This document shows, one piece after another, positions 8,360 to 16,614 of a stretch of DNA of 64,000 nt. The stretch comes from Kribbella pratensis. GTDB taxonomy: Bacteria; Actinomycetota; Actinomycetes; Propionibacteriales; Kribbellaceae. Positions within the stretch are counted from its first letter, which is position 1; each line of letters opens with the position of its first letter. The translations under genes were made by a program, and so were the position numbers. The stretch spans positions 508,191 through 572,190 of the forward strand of contig NZ_SODP01000001.1 of NCBI RefSeq assembly GCF_004365355.1, read 5' to 3'. The notes under the pieces are model-generated. The model had not been told where the DNA came from. It made no database searches and worked only from the letters and a program-made list of their open reading frames with translations.

Positions 8360-9339
8360 TCACCGCTCGAGCCGGTCGCACAAGCTGTCCTGTACTTCGG
8401 TGAGACGTTCGAGCATCAGCAGTGCTGCGTCGTGTCGTGCCCGCGCGTAGAGCTCGAGTGAAGGCGTCACTGCACTTGGATCGTCAAACGGCTCGGCCAG
8501 TGGGTATGTCGACGCCAGCGTGTAGGCGCGGCCGGCCGCAACCGTAGAAACGAGGTCATCAACCCGTGCTGCTGGATGTTCCTCCCGGTAGGCGACCAGC
8601 AGTTCCGCGAGGCCGCTGATCCACTCGTCGCCAAGCATCACGGTCCTCGGGTCGCAGCCGATCCTCGCGATCTCCCAGGCGGTGAAGCGCGGAGCAGGTG
8701 GCTGGAAGTCGATCACCGCGGCCACCTCGTCCCCGCACAGCATCAGATTCGGCGATGCCAAGTCGCCATGCACAACCTGAACCGTCAGCCCGGGCAGGCC
8801 GGCCAGGACGGCGCCGGCCCGATCGAGCAGCCCTCGGCGCTCCTTGGCCGCCTCCCATGCCCACTGCTCGAACCGGCTCAAGGTCGCCCGATTCCCATAC
8901 CCCTCGATAATCCGATCGAAGGATTGCCATGCGCGTCCCACATCTCGTACTCCGACCGCCGCACGCAACGTCGGCGCCGCCGCAGGATGTTCGGCCAACC
9001 GCCGATGCAACCTCCCCAGCACCTGTCCAACCGCCGGCCACCTGGCGCCGATCAGCCCGCCCTCGGCGGTCTCGCCGTCGACGAATTCCCACAACGACAT
9101 CGGCGCCCGCTCGTCGATCAGCTCCCGTCGAGCGTCCGCCGTACCTCAGGCACCGGTACGCCGCCTTGCCTGGCAAACTCCGCCAGCTCGATCGCCGCAC
9201 GTTCGCGCTCGAGCTCCCCGCGGTACACCTTCGCGAACCATCGACATCCGCTGTCGTCGACGACACGGAAGTTGATCGTCACCGTCCCCGCACGGATCTC
9301 CGTCACCTCGACAGCGCGTACGCCGTACGAGCGCGCCAA
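8360..9339 (-). pseudogene. APH-type phosphotransferase, broken by one frameshift
   Basis: The 5' part (9339-9118) encodes a kinase N-lobe with FAKVYRGEL and ends at VRRTLDGS-stop. The 3' part (from about 9126 down to 8360, next frame) continues as ELIDERAPMSLWEFVDGE and contains the family's catalytic VVHGDLASPNLML motif and VIDF. Adding one G to the GGG run (CCC on the plus strand at 9124-9126) restores a single ~325-residue aminoglycoside/homoserine-kinase-like phosphotransferase. The break is thus a one-base loss, real or from sequencing. The substrate is unknown. The 5' end is also uncertain, because only a TTG at 9339 is available before the preceding DinB gene. Confidence 0.75.
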
Positions 9340-9361
9340 GGCGTCTGCGACCCTCTCCGAC

Positions 9362-9898
9362 TCACTCAGGATCGTTGCCCGTCACGCCATCGACCGCTTC
9401 ACGCAGGACATCCGCATGCCCGGTGTGCTTCAGATACTCCTCGAGCAGGTCGATCAGAATCCGCCGCCGGTTCGACGACCACCTCGGATCCGGGTCCGCA
9501 ATCACCACATCGAGTCCACCGTCCGCACTCAGCTCCTCCCAAGCGGCGCGAGACCGCGCGGCGGCGCCGTACCAAAGGCCGTAGAGCTCCTCCGACTCGT
9601 CCGTGACCGCCGATTCCCAACCCCACCGGTCGTTCTCGCCCCAGCTCCTCCCGTCCCACGGCGCCCCGAGCGGCTGCCCGGCGGCCCGCGCCGTGAAGCC
9701 GTCGTCGACGAACGCCATGTGCTTCACCAGTCCAGCCAGCGTCATCGCCGACGGCGCATGCCGCCGACGCAACTGCTCCGCATCAAGCCCGCCGGTCTTC
9801 CAGGCGAACTGCTTCCGCACTCTGTCGAGCGCGAACTGCAGCATCTCCACTTCATTCCCGCGCGGACACTCGACGATCGGTAGAGCTCTCCAATCCAT
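9362..9898 (-). CDS. DinB/DUF664-family (mycothiol transferase-like) protein
   Basis: The sequence has the four-helix DinB/DUF664 pattern: MTLAGLVKHMAFVDDGF carries the first metal-ligand His, and LIDLLEEYLKHTGHADVLREAVDG carries the two C-terminal His of the metal site. Members in actinobacteria are mycothiol-dependent transferases or isomerases used in detoxification. Length 178 aa is typical. A start at 9898 gives 18 extra residues; an internal ATG (residue 19) is an alternative. The 3' end nearly abuts the phosphotransferase pseudogene, suggesting co-transcription. Confidence 0.8.
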   Translation of the reverse strand: MDWRALPIVECPRGNEVEMLQFALDRVRKQFAWKTGGLDAEQLRRRHAPSAMTLAGLVKHMAFVDDGFTARAAGQPLGAPWDGRSWGENDRWGWESAVTDESEELYGLWYGAAARSRAAWEELSADGGLDVVIADPDPRWSSNRRRILIDLLEEYLKHTGHADVLREAVDGVTGNDPE

Positions 9899-9915
9899 GA
9901 GGAAAGGAGATCACG

Positions 9916-10413
9916 TCAGGAGCCCAGCAGGCGTGTGGTGCGTTGACGAGCACGACTCAGCCACCCGTGCTGCGGTGCCACCGCGTGCGCCCCGGCCGTG
10001 AGGAGCTCGTCGAGCGTCGGGTACCAGTCCGCCTTGGCCGGGTCCCCGTGCATCGTCCGGAGTGCAGGGCTCTTGCCCAACGTGTCCTTGATGTACTTCG
10101 CCCAGGACTCGCGATCATCGTCCGAGTAGTTGTGGCGCCCGTCCCAGATGCACTCGAGGACATCGAGCTCCAGTTCGGCGACCGCTTCGACGAGGTTGTA
10201 GTCGGCGTGTCCCGGCGGGCAGGCCTTGTCGTCGTAGAAGTACGGACGTAGTTCCGGATGTGCGACGAACACCCGATCCACCTCGAGCATCAGGTCGGTC
10301 GCGCTCCGGTACGTCGTGATGCGCAAGCTCCGCATACCGATCCGCCACGCGATCATGGCGGAGATCACCGACACCAGCAGAGCGACGATCGAGAGAGACT
10401 GTGCCAGCGACAT
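9916..10413 (-). CDS. Membrane-anchored protein of unknown function
   Basis: One N-terminal hydrophobic helix (about residues 7-26) is followed by a mostly polar, helical domain of ~135 residues with many acidic residues and a tyrosine-rich middle. The helix looks like a signal anchor with the bulk on one face of the membrane. I do not recognise the family. It lies 4 bp downstream of the GNAT acetyltransferase gene and upstream of the DinB gene on the same strand, so it is probably part of that operon. Confidence 0.6.
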   Translation of the reverse strand: MSLAQSLSIVALLVSVISAMIAWRIGMRSLRITTYRSATDLMLEVDRVFVAHPELRPYFYDDKACPPGHADYNLVEAVAELELDVLECIWDGRHNYSDDDRESWAKYIKDTLGKSPALRTMHGDPAKADWYPTLDELLTAGAHAVAPQHGWLSRARQRTTRLLGS

Positions 10414-10417
10414 GACG

Positions 10418-11038
10418 TCATCCCCGCTCGCCGAGACTGTGCACGGCTGCGGTGATGAGCTTGTGGTCAGGCGGCAGCCCGTAGCCCTCGCGGTACAGCG
10501 CCTCGAGCAGCCCGGCCAGCGTTTGCGTGTCGAGCTCAGCGCGGTCGGCGTCGTACCACATCAGCAGAAGCTGTTCGCGATTCGTTCCCTGGACATCCGG
10601 TACGACGTACTCGACGTTCTCGACGAGCTTCGCACCTAGCCGTTGGTAGAACGCGATGCGTCGCTGCCGGATCGTTCGCTCGTCCGGATTGTCGGCGTCG
10701 TCCGGATCCTCGACCTCGAAGATCAGCCGCCGGATCTCCGGCTGATCGAGCAACGCGGTCCACAGCGCCGACCCATGACCCTTGCTCCGCACGGTTCCGT
10801 CGATCGCGAAGTACTCCAGGAAATCCCACGGCACCGAGCTGAACGGAAGTACGACGGCAATTCCGATCGGTGCACCGTTGTCGAGCTGCAGCCAGGCGAG
10901 GACCTCGCCGTCGCGGATCGACTCGGTCAACGCGTCGAACGGTTCTCGCTGCCGCAACGGGAAGCTGTCCGCGTAGATCCGGCCGGCGGCTGCGACCCTG
11001 GCCGAGTCGGCATGCGCCAGCGATTCAAGTTCTGTCAT
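10418..11038 (-). CDS. GNAT-family N-acetyltransferase
   Basis: The central part resembles the GNAT fold: a beta-strand pair ending in DFLEYFAIDGTVRSKGHGSALWTAL corresponds to motif A, with the acetyl-CoA pyrophosphate loop R-S-K-G-H-G-S. The later FYQRLGAKLVENVEYVVP segment is the typical C-terminal strand-helix pattern. The substrate (small molecule or protein amine) cannot be inferred. The ATG at 11038 follows a G-rich ribosome site. An upstream start at 11056 is possible. Confidence 0.78.
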   Translation of the reverse strand: MTELESLAHADSARVAAAGRIYADSFPLRQREPFDALTESIRDGEVLAWLQLDNGAPIGIAVVLPFSSVPWDFLEYFAIDGTVRSKGHGSALWTALLDQPEIRRLIFEVEDPDDADNPDERTIRQRRIAFYQRLGAKLVENVEYVVPDVQGTNREQLLLMWYDADRAELDTQTLAGLLEALYREGYGLPPDHKLITAAVHSLGERG

Positions 11039-11099
11039 CCCCCACCCCCGACTCAAGCAAGCAGCGCGCCCGCGGAGTTGTCAATGCCCGGCAAGACGA

Positions 11100-11129
11100 C
11101 TGCCCGAAGACCAGTTGGTCTCCGGGCAG
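11100..11129. terminator. Hairpin downstream of the osmC-like gene
   Basis: Arms CTGCCCGAAGACC (11100-11112) and GGTCTCCGGGCAG (11117-11129) pair with one mismatch around an AGTT loop. The hairpin lies 3' of the minus-strand OsmC gene and just before the GNAT gene start. It has no long U-tract, as is common in actinobacteria. Confidence 0.55.
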
Positions 11130-11177
11130 GCGAGAGGTAGCGGTCAACTCCGCGACGGCGGCCGCGGCGAGCGCAGG

Positions 11178-11621
11178 TCAGCTCTCGAGTGCCGCGTCGA
11201 GCGTGATGTCGACGCTGGCCAGCGCCTTGCTGATCGGGCAGTTCGCCTTGGCGGCCTGCGCTGCCTCCGCGAACCCGGCCTCGTCCAGACCGTCGACCTC
11301 GGCGCGAACCGTCAGCTTGATACCGGTGAGCTTGAAGCCACCGTTCGCCTGGTCCGGGCCCAGGGTCACGTCGGCCCGGACCTCGTGCGCCTGCGGCGTA
11401 CCGCCGCGCTGGGCGATCTCCGCACTGAGCGACATCGCGTAGCAGGCGGTGTGGGCAGCCGCGATGAGCTCCTCCGGGCTGGTCGTGCCGCCCGCGTCCT
11501 CAGCAGCGCGCTTCGGGAACGAAACGTCATACGTCCCGGCCTTCGAGCTGCTGAGCTCGACCTGCCCCGAGCCCTGCTCCAGAGTGCCGTTCCAAGCGGT
11601 CCGCGCGGTACGAGTCGGCAT
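11178..11621 (-). CDS. osmC: OsmC/Ohr-family organic hydroperoxide reductase
   Basis: These small dimeric enzymes reduce organic hydroperoxides using a pair of reactive cysteines. Here they are Cys60 in AAAHTACYAM and Cys128 in KANCPISKAL, at the usual spacing. The length of 147 aa is typical. The start at 11621 gives MPTRTARTAWNG, the usual OsmC N-terminus; an in-frame start at 11669 would run into the operator. It is divergent from an OhrR-type MarR regulator with a redox Cys12. That pair architecture and the tandem palindromes between them point to peroxide-induced expression. Confidence 0.92.
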   Translation of the reverse strand: MPTRTARTAWNGTLEQGSGQVELSSSKAGTYDVSFPKRAAEDAGGTTSPEELIAAAHTACYAMSLSAEIAQRGGTPQAHEVRADVTLGPDQANGGFKLTGIKLTVRAEVDGLDEAGFAEAAQAAKANCPISKALASVDITLDAALES

Positions 11622-11643
11622 TGCGATCTCCTTCAGAAGTTGT

Positions 11644-11670
11644 CTTGTGTACAAGATACTTGTGCACAAG
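11644..11670. promoter_or_regulatory. Tandem OhrR-type operators
   Basis: Two 12-bp palindromic sites, CTTGTGTACAAG (11644-11655, imperfect centre) and CTTGTGCACAAG (11659-11670, perfect), lie 15 bp apart between the divergent osmC and marR genes. The spacing, about one and a half helical turns, suits two repressor dimers. They sit 23-49 bp upstream of the osmC start. Confidence 0.75.
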
Positions 11671-11723
11671 ATATCCTTTCGTCAAGTCCCTGCCGGGTGA
11701 GACGCCGACCACAGGAGCACGCC

Positions 11724-12164
11724 ATGACCGAGACCCGGGTCCTCGACGACCTGCTCTGCTTCGACCTGTACTCGCTGTCCCGGATGGTCACCGCCCTTTA
11801 CCGCCCGGTCCTCGACCCGCACGGCCTGACCTACCCGCAGTACCTCGTCCTGGTCACGCTGACCCGCCTGGGCCCCTGCTCCATCGGCGACATCGCCCGA
11901 GCCACCCGCCTGGACCACGGCACCCTCACCCCACTACTCCGCCGCCTGGCCGACCGCGGCCTACTAACCCTCGACCGCTCCGCAACCGACGCCCGCTCAG
12001 TGACCGTCGCCCTGACCCCCGAAGGCGAGTCCCTCAAGCCGGTCCTCCACGAGGCTCAATGCCACCTAGGCAACGCCCTAGGCCTAACGGAACCCCAGGT
12101 CCGCCGCCTTCAATCCACCCTCCACCAACTAGCCGACCACTTGGACAACCGCAGCGCCGACTAG
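11724..12164 (+). CDS. ohrR: OhrR-type MarR family transcriptional regulator
   Basis: This winged-helix repressor probably senses organic hydroperoxides. The N-terminal LLCFDLYS motif places Cys12 where the redox-sensing cysteine of OhrR proteins lies. The DNA-recognition region is SIGDIARATRLDHGTLTPLLRRLADRG with the wing RSATDARSVTVALTPEG. The ATG at 11724 follows a weak AGGAG site. It is divergent from the osmC-like gene and presumably autoregulated through the tandem palindromes. A longer frame upstream runs antisense through osmC and is not real. Codon choice near the 3' end contains several rarer codons (CTA, CAA, AAC-rich) but the fold is complete. Confidence 0.9.
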   Translation: MTETRVLDDLLCFDLYSLSRMVTALYRPVLDPHGLTYPQYLVLVTLTRLGPCSIGDIARATRLDHGTLTPLLRRLADRGLLTLDRSATDARSVTVALTPEGESLKPVLHEAQCHLGNALGLTEPQVRRLQSTLHQLADHLDNRSAD

Positions 12165-12443
12165 TGCGCAGAGCGTTCGGAGATACGGCCACAGAGACCG
12201 TGTACGGGCGGTTTGACATTGTCTGTTGGGTGGTATGAGGGCAGGTGGGGTTGTGGGGCGCTGTGATGGCGCCGGGGGTTGTTTTCCGGCTGTTGGCCGG
12301 GACAAGGGGGAATGGTGAGCAGTTTTTCGATGGTCCAGTTCAACTGGCCGTGCCCCGGCTCCGGGTATGTCGCGCTCGCGCAGTTCCGACGATCAGTCAG
12401 CAGGTTTTGCTCGCTGTAGTTGGAAATCCGAGGGAGGGGTCCA

Positions 12444-14162
12444 ATGTTCAGGTACGTCACGCGCGCAGCCGTCGTGGCAGGGAGCGTCGCCGGGCTGCTG
12501 TGGGTCGCAGCCAGTCCCGGTACGGCGACCAGCGGCCAAGAGCGACAGTTTGTCGTCCTCTACGCGCAGGGCGGTTCCGCTGAAGCCGCGCATGCCGCGA
12601 TCGCCGCGGCCGGCGGCACGGTGATCAGCGAGAACGCGGCGATCGGAGTCGCCACCGTCACGACCAAGAGCGACAGTTTCCAGGCTGCCGCCGGCGCTTC
12701 GGCCGCGATCCAGGGCGTCGCGCGAAGCACGGTCATCGGCCGGGCGCCTCAGGACGTCGCGGCCATTGGGAAGGTGAGCGTGAAGCTCGACCCCGCGCAG
12801 GCCGACCTTCAGGGTGCAAGCGCGGGCAATGAGAAGGCGGACAAGAAGCAAGAGCCGCTGGCCGGGCTGCAGTGGGACATGCAGCAGATCGGCGCCACCG
12901 CCGACGGCTCCCAGCGCTACCAGCAGGGCACCGGCGTACGGGTCGGCATCATCGACACCGGCGTCGACGGCACCCATCCCGACATCGCCCACAACTTCGA
13001 CAAGGCGCTGAGCCGCAACTTCACGACAGACATCCCGGTCGACGCGAACGGCGCGACGGTCGACGGACCGTGCGAGCACCCGAGCTGCGTCGACCCTGTC
13101 GACGAGGACGACAACGGTCACGGTACGCACGTCGCGTCCGAGATCGCGTCGCCGGTCAACAAGCTCGGGATCGCGGGCATTGCGCCCAAGGCGACGATCG
13201 TCAATCTGCGAGCCGGCCAGGACTCGGGCTACTTCTTCCTGCAGCCCACGGTCGATGCCTTGACCTACGCGGGCGATCACGGCATCGACGTCGTGAACAT
13301 GAGCTTCTACGTCGATCCGTGGCTGTTCAACTGCGCCGACAATCCGGCTGATTCGCCCGAGGCCCAGGCCGAGCAGCGAACTGTCGTGACGGCGATGCAG
13401 CGGGCGCTCGACTACGCCTACAACCATGGCGTCACGCTGGTCGCAGCGGCGGGCAACGGCGCGACTGACTACACCAAGACGATCGTCGACAGCTCGAGCC
13501 CGGACTTCGCCGGCGTCCCCGGTGAAGCGCCGTACTCGCGGACAATCCCGGCCTCGTGTACCTCGATGCCGTCAGAGGGAAACCACGTCCTCTCGGTGAC
13601 CAGCACCGGCATCACCAAGCGCAAGGCCTACTACTCGGACTACGGCAACGGGTACGCCGATCTGTCCGCACCTGGCGGGGACGTGTACGACACCGCCGAC
13701 AACAAGCGCGACATCACGAAGGCCATACTCGCCGCGTACCCGAAGCACCTCGCCGAGGAGCGCGGTCAGCTCAATCCCGACGGAACGCCGAACACGCCCA
13801 GCGTCGTCAGGAGCTGCGACAAGCAAGTCTGCGGCTACTACCAGTACCTGCAGGGCACGTCGATGGCGTCACCACACGCCGCCGGCGTCGCTGCGCTGGC
13901 CGTCAGCCGGCTTGGCGTCTCAGATCTCGTGAACGGCGGCAAGATGGCTTCCCCGGCCGCCGTAGAGCAGGCACTCCGCAGCACGGCAACCGACACCCCA
14001 TGCCCGACACCCGCGGCCTTCACCTACACCCGCCAGGTCCAGCAACCCGACGGCTCCTTCGTGACCGTGACGTCCACCCAGACCTGCGAAGGCACGCCGA
14101 CGAACAACGGCTTCTTCGGCGACGGCATCATCAACGCCACAAAGGTAGCCCGAGGCCACTAA
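12444..14162 (+). CDS. Secreted subtilisin-family (S8) serine protease
   Basis: A signal peptide covers residues 1-29. A propeptide follows (the inhibitor-I9-like region beginning ERQFVVLYAQGG), then the S8 catalytic domain. The triad is Asp171 in GIIDTGVDGTHPD, His226 in NGHGTHVASEIAS and Ser473 in GTSMASPHAAG. An AAGN oxyanion Asn motif is present in LVAAAGNGA. Length is 572 aa. The ATG at 12444 is preceded by GGGAGGGG; an upstream in-frame start at 12420 would sit before that site. Several paired cysteines in the catalytic domain fit an extracellular, disulfide-stabilised enzyme. A strong terminator hairpin follows. Confidence 0.93.
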   Translation: MFRYVTRAAVVAGSVAGLLWVAASPGTATSGQERQFVVLYAQGGSAEAAHAAIAAAGGTVISENAAIGVATVTTKSDSFQAAAGASAAIQGVARSTVIGRAPQDVAAIGKVSVKLDPAQADLQGASAGNEKADKKQEPLAGLQWDMQQIGATADGSQRYQQGTGVRVGIIDTGVDGTHPDIAHNFDKALSRNFTTDIPVDANGATVDGPCEHPSCVDPVDEDDNGHGTHVASEIASPVNKLGIAGIAPKATIVNLRAGQDSGYFFLQPTVDALTYAGDHGIDVVNMSFYVDPWLFNCADNPADSPEAQAEQRTVVTAMQRALDYAYNHGVTLVAAAGNGATDYTKTIVDSSSPDFAGVPGEAPYSRTIPASCTSMPSEGNHVLSVTSTGITKRKAYYSDYGNGYADLSAPGGDVYDTADNKRDITKAILAAYPKHLAEERGQLNPDGTPNTPSVVRSCDKQVCGYYQYLQGTSMASPHAAGVAALAVSRLGVSDLVNGGKMASPAAVEQALRSTATDTPCPTPAAFTYTRQVQQPDGSFVTVTSTQTCEGTPTNNGFFGDGIINATKVARGH

Positions 14163-14170
14163 CTCACCAG

Positions 14171-14202
14171 GCCGGCGCCGGAACGCAGGTTCCGGCGCCG
14201 GC
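14171..14202 (+). terminator. Rho-independent terminator of the subtilase gene
   Basis: A perfect 13-bp stem (GCCGGCGCCGGAA at 14171-14183, complement at 14190-14202) with a 6-nt loop is followed by TTTC. It starts 9 bp after the stop codon. Confidence 0.8.
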
Positions 14203-14270
14203 TTTCAAGCAGGCCGGATGATCCGCCTCGGGCATCGCTGCAGCCGTTAGTAGTCGAGACCTGTCCGAGG

Positions 14271-14564
14271 TCAACTGCGGGTGCCATGAGGCAGATCTCG
14301 TTGGTCATCTGATGTCGGCTCACTCGTGAGCCAGAGATCCGGTGAGGCAATGTGGTCAGCCGCTAGGTACTCGGTGATCTCCACGTCATCGAGCTCGTAC
14401 TGCACTAGCCCTCTCCAGCCGGCTTGGCCGTTTTCGCGAGCGACCAGCCAGCCTCGGCGCCAACCTGCTGCCGTCAGAACCATCACGTGTCCGGGGAGCG
14501 AGAAGCTGCGCAGCCTCCAGTCCACGTGGGCGTGCAGGGTCGGGACTTGTTCCATGCCGTTCAT
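14271..14564 (-). CDS. Small conserved-type protein of unknown function (97 aa)
   Basis: A compact basic/aromatic protein: the middle HVDWRLRSFSLPGHVMVL and GWRRGWLVARENG segments and GLVQYELDDVEITEYL read like a small beta-rich domain. The start ATG at 14564 overlaps the TGA of the upstream small gene (ATGA), so the pair is translationally coupled. I do not recognise a named family. The longer frame reaching upstream on this strand passes antisense to nothing useful and is disregarded. Confidence 0.6.
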   Translation of the reverse strand: MNGMEQVPTLHAHVDWRLRSFSLPGHVMVLTAAGWRRGWLVARENGQAGWRGLVQYELDDVEITEYLAADHIASPDLWLTSEPTSDDQRDLPHGTRS

Positions 14565-14833
14565 GACGGCAACCCTCTGCGCAGCCGGAGTTCGTCGCGA
14601 ATCACCGGGGGCACGGGGAGCCGGTACTGCTCCAGCGCGTTGGCGTAGGCATCGAGTGACAAGGAGAGGCGATTGGCGTCGCTGCGGGAGGGGGCGTCCG
14701 TACGTCGCAGTCCACGCGCCTGCCGATCGGCCGCGCGGGCGGACATGATGTCGGCGAACAGGTCGAGGAGAGCATGATCCGTGGCAAAGCGGCGAGATGC
14801 ACCGCCGGGGACTGAGAGGGGTCGGATGGACAT
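14561..14833 (-). CDS. Small alpha-helical protein of unknown function (90 aa)
   Basis: The predicted protein is short and helical, with an N-terminal LLDLFADIMSARAADRQARG segment and a C-terminal RLPVPPVIRDELRLRRGLPS. It is highly charged and lacks membrane segments. The ATG at 14833 has GAGG 9 nt upstream. It is the first gene of a two-gene unit, with a 4-bp overlap with the 97-aa gene. The family is unknown. The pairing suggests the two products act together. Confidence 0.55.
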   Translation of the reverse strand: MSIRPLSVPGGASRRFATDHALLDLFADIMSARAADRQARGLRRTDAPSRSDANRLSLSLDAYANALEQYRLPVPPVIRDELRLRRGLPS

Positions 14834-15536
14834 CGGGCATCGCCTCGTGAGGCTGCGGGGGTTCCCGACATGCCACCTGGAATGCCATCGCTCCGGAGTC
14901 CTTGTCAGTCTACCTGCTCGGCTCGCGACAGCGTGGATCGTGGTTTCGGCCACGTGCCTTCGGCTGCAGCGTCGCGACCGCACACCCCGCCCCAGGCGAC
15001 CAACGCCGCGACGTAGAGCGCGGCGCTCGGAAGACCCACGATCTGGACCGAAGCCAAGGTCCTTCTCTGCACCAACCTCGCTGAGCGGTGCCGGCGGCGA
15101 ATGCTGACGACGTTTGTTCATCCACCGGGGCAGTAGCTCTGAGCCGTGGGGGAGTTGTCCGCAAGGGACCACGCGCTGTTGCGCTGTGATCGACGGATAA
15201 GCCACGCCAGGTGTGGGTTCGATTCGCGGGCTGGAGTCGGCCTCGTTGACCAGATTCGGTTTCGAGGACCTTCTTCTCGGCGAGGATGTGCCGTTTGCGG
15301 TTGGAGTGCTGGCTGAATCGCGTGAGGACGGCGAAGACCCGTGGACGATCCACTTGGCCGCGCTCGATAAGGATGCCGATCGCTGTCGCGATCCTGGTGC
15401 GGCTCTGGATTGCGGCTTCGAGGTGGCCGCGAGGGCTTTCTGGTGGTAACCGGCGTACTGTGGGGTGTAGCTCCGGAAATCGACGACATCCCGCCTTGAG
15501 GCTGCCCGCCCACACCGGCCCTTCGTGGGAGATGTC
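14834..15536. other. Mostly non-coding region with an ANTAR remnant
   Basis: About 700 bp separate the small-gene pair from the LapA-like gene. The only recognisable content is an ANTAR-domain remnant on the minus strand (15255-15440). Long open frames on either strand here lack start sites and biased codon use. The promoter for the LapA gene must lie near its right end. Confidence 0.5.
15255..15440 (-). pseudogene. ANTAR RNA-binding domain remnant
   Basis: Minus-strand translation gives about 55 residues with the ANTAR pattern: L-x-x-A-I-x-S-R, then IATAIGILIERGQVDRPRVFAVL, then S-Q-H-S-N-R-K-x-x-x-L-A. ANTAR domains bind dual-stem antitermination RNAs. There is no start codon with a ribosome site nearby, no GAF or receiver domain in frame, and the C-terminal continuation is unlike any protein. 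It is therefore most likely a decayed gene end. A short stand-alone ANTAR protein with a GTG start near 15513 is less likely. Confidence 0.45.
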
Positions 15537-15884
15537 ATGTCGGTACTTCACCGCACTCGCAACGCGCCCAAAACCCCTGCAGCCGATACGCCGTCCTCGG
15601 CGGTCGACGAGCTCGTCACACCGTTGCCGACTCGGGTGCCGCGCACCCGGATCAGCGGTGCCTGGCTCGGGATCTGCGTCACCGTGATCAGCTTCGTGGT
15701 CCTGATCGTCTTCATGCTGCAGAACACCGGTAGTGTCGCGATCAACTTCTTGTGGCTGAACGGCTCCGTGCCGCTCGCGCTCGCGTTGTTCATCGCCGCC
15801 GTCGCCGCTGCCGTGCTGGCCACATCGATCGGCGCCGCCCGGATGACCCAGCTGCGCCGCCTGGTCCGCCGCGGCAAGGATTGA
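15537..15884 (+). CDS. LapA-domain (DUF1049) membrane protein
   Basis: A 115-residue protein with a ~40-residue polar N-terminal tail and two hydrophobic helices (about 44-64 and 77-97). The VFMLQNTGSVAINFLWLNGSVPLALALFIA core matches the LapA/DUF1049 pattern, which links two membrane helices by a short loop carrying the Q-N-x-x-x-V-x-x-x-F motif. The ATG at 15537 has GGGAGA just upstream. In actinobacteria its role is not defined. The DUF5994 gene starts 10 bp downstream and is probably co-transcribed. Confidence 0.8.
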   Translation: MSVLHRTRNAPKTPAADTPSSAVDELVTPLPTRVPRTRISGAWLGICVTVISFVVLIVFMLQNTGSVAINFLWLNGSVPLALALFIAAVAAAVLATSIGAARMTQLRRLVRRGKD

Positions 15885-15894
15885 GGTTGTCGCG

Positions 15895-16464
15895 ATGACG
15901 CTCATTGCCCGCGACGGCAGAACAGTCATGTCCGAGTCGGCACCGTCGACGCCCCGACTGCGGCTGCGCTCCGGCGGATCGAAAGGTCTTCTGGACGGGA
16001 GCTGGTGGCCGCGGTCGACAGATCCGGTCGCCGAGATCCCCGGCCTCGTCCTGGCCATCGACAAGCTGCGCGGGCCGATCACCCGCATGATGCTCTACCG
16101 CGGTGACTGGGACAGCCATCCGCGCCGTCTGGCCGTCGACGGGCGAGTCGTGCATCTGGGCTTCTTTGCCAGCCAGCCTCCCGGACTGCTGATTGCCCTG
16201 GCGGGCAGAGCCGGTGACCGCGTGGACCTGGCTGTTATCCCACCAGGCACCGCAGCAGCTGTGGCCGCTGCTGCGATGACGCTTTCCGCCGAGGACGGCA
16301 ACCGGATCCATGCGCAAGACCTGGTGCCGGCTGCGTCCGGTTCCGGCGCCGGGCCCTTGAGTGAGTCACCAACAGCCGGGCGATCTCCTGAAGACGCCTG
16401 GGAGACCGACGGCGGTCACATCGCAGCCGTGACCCCTGCAGTCCGCGCCAACGTGACGACCTGA
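15895..16464 (+). CDS. DUF5994-family protein
   Basis: The opening PRLRLRSGGSKGLLDGSWWPRSTDP is the hallmark of the DUF5994 family found in actinobacteria, followed by a small alpha/beta domain (IDKLRGPITRMMLYRGDWD...LGFFASQPPGLLIAL). No catalytic residues are known. The last ~50 residues after AAAAAMTL are low-complexity. It lies close behind the LapA-like gene. DUF5994 genes often sit near ANTAR regulators, and an ANTAR remnant is 450 bp upstream here. Confidence 0.8.
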   Translation: MTLIARDGRTVMSESAPSTPRLRLRSGGSKGLLDGSWWPRSTDPVAEIPGLVLAIDKLRGPITRMMLYRGDWDSHPRRLAVDGRVVHLGFFASQPPGLLIALAGRAGDRVDLAVIPPGTAAAVAAAAMTLSAEDGNRIHAQDLVPAASGSGAGPLSESPTAGRSPEDAWETDGGHIAAVTPAVRANVTT

Positions 16465-16489
16465 CGGCCAACGCTGCGGGAAGGCCTGG

Positions 16490-16612
16490 TCAAAGGAGCG
16501 CAGGCATGTCCACGTAACGCCGCCGCCAGGCATGCACGATCGGTACCGAGGCGAACTCACACGCCCACCGCAGCCGCTCGACTTCCGCCGGCAGATGCGT
16601 GCCATGATTCCT
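16490..16612 (-). pseudogene. Possible C-terminal coding remnant
   Basis: A minus-strand frame of about 40 codons ending in TGA at 16490 has coding-like GC-rich third positions and reads HLPAEVERLRWACEFASVP then an Arg-rich end. It has no start or upstream extension. It may be the tail of a lost gene or chance; I cannot assign a family. Confidence 0.2.
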
Positions 16613-16614
16613 GA

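Noticed and set aside
12165..12443. Possible promoter (TTGACA and TATGAG, 12213-12239) for the subtilase
   Set aside because: The spacing is 15 bp and it lies 205 bp from the start codon; too weak to annotate.
15190..15240. A tRNA T-arm-like stretch (GTGGGTTCGATTC)
   Set aside because: No acceptor, D-arm or anticodon arm can be folded around it, so it is not a tRNA or a tRNA-derived attachment site on present evidence.
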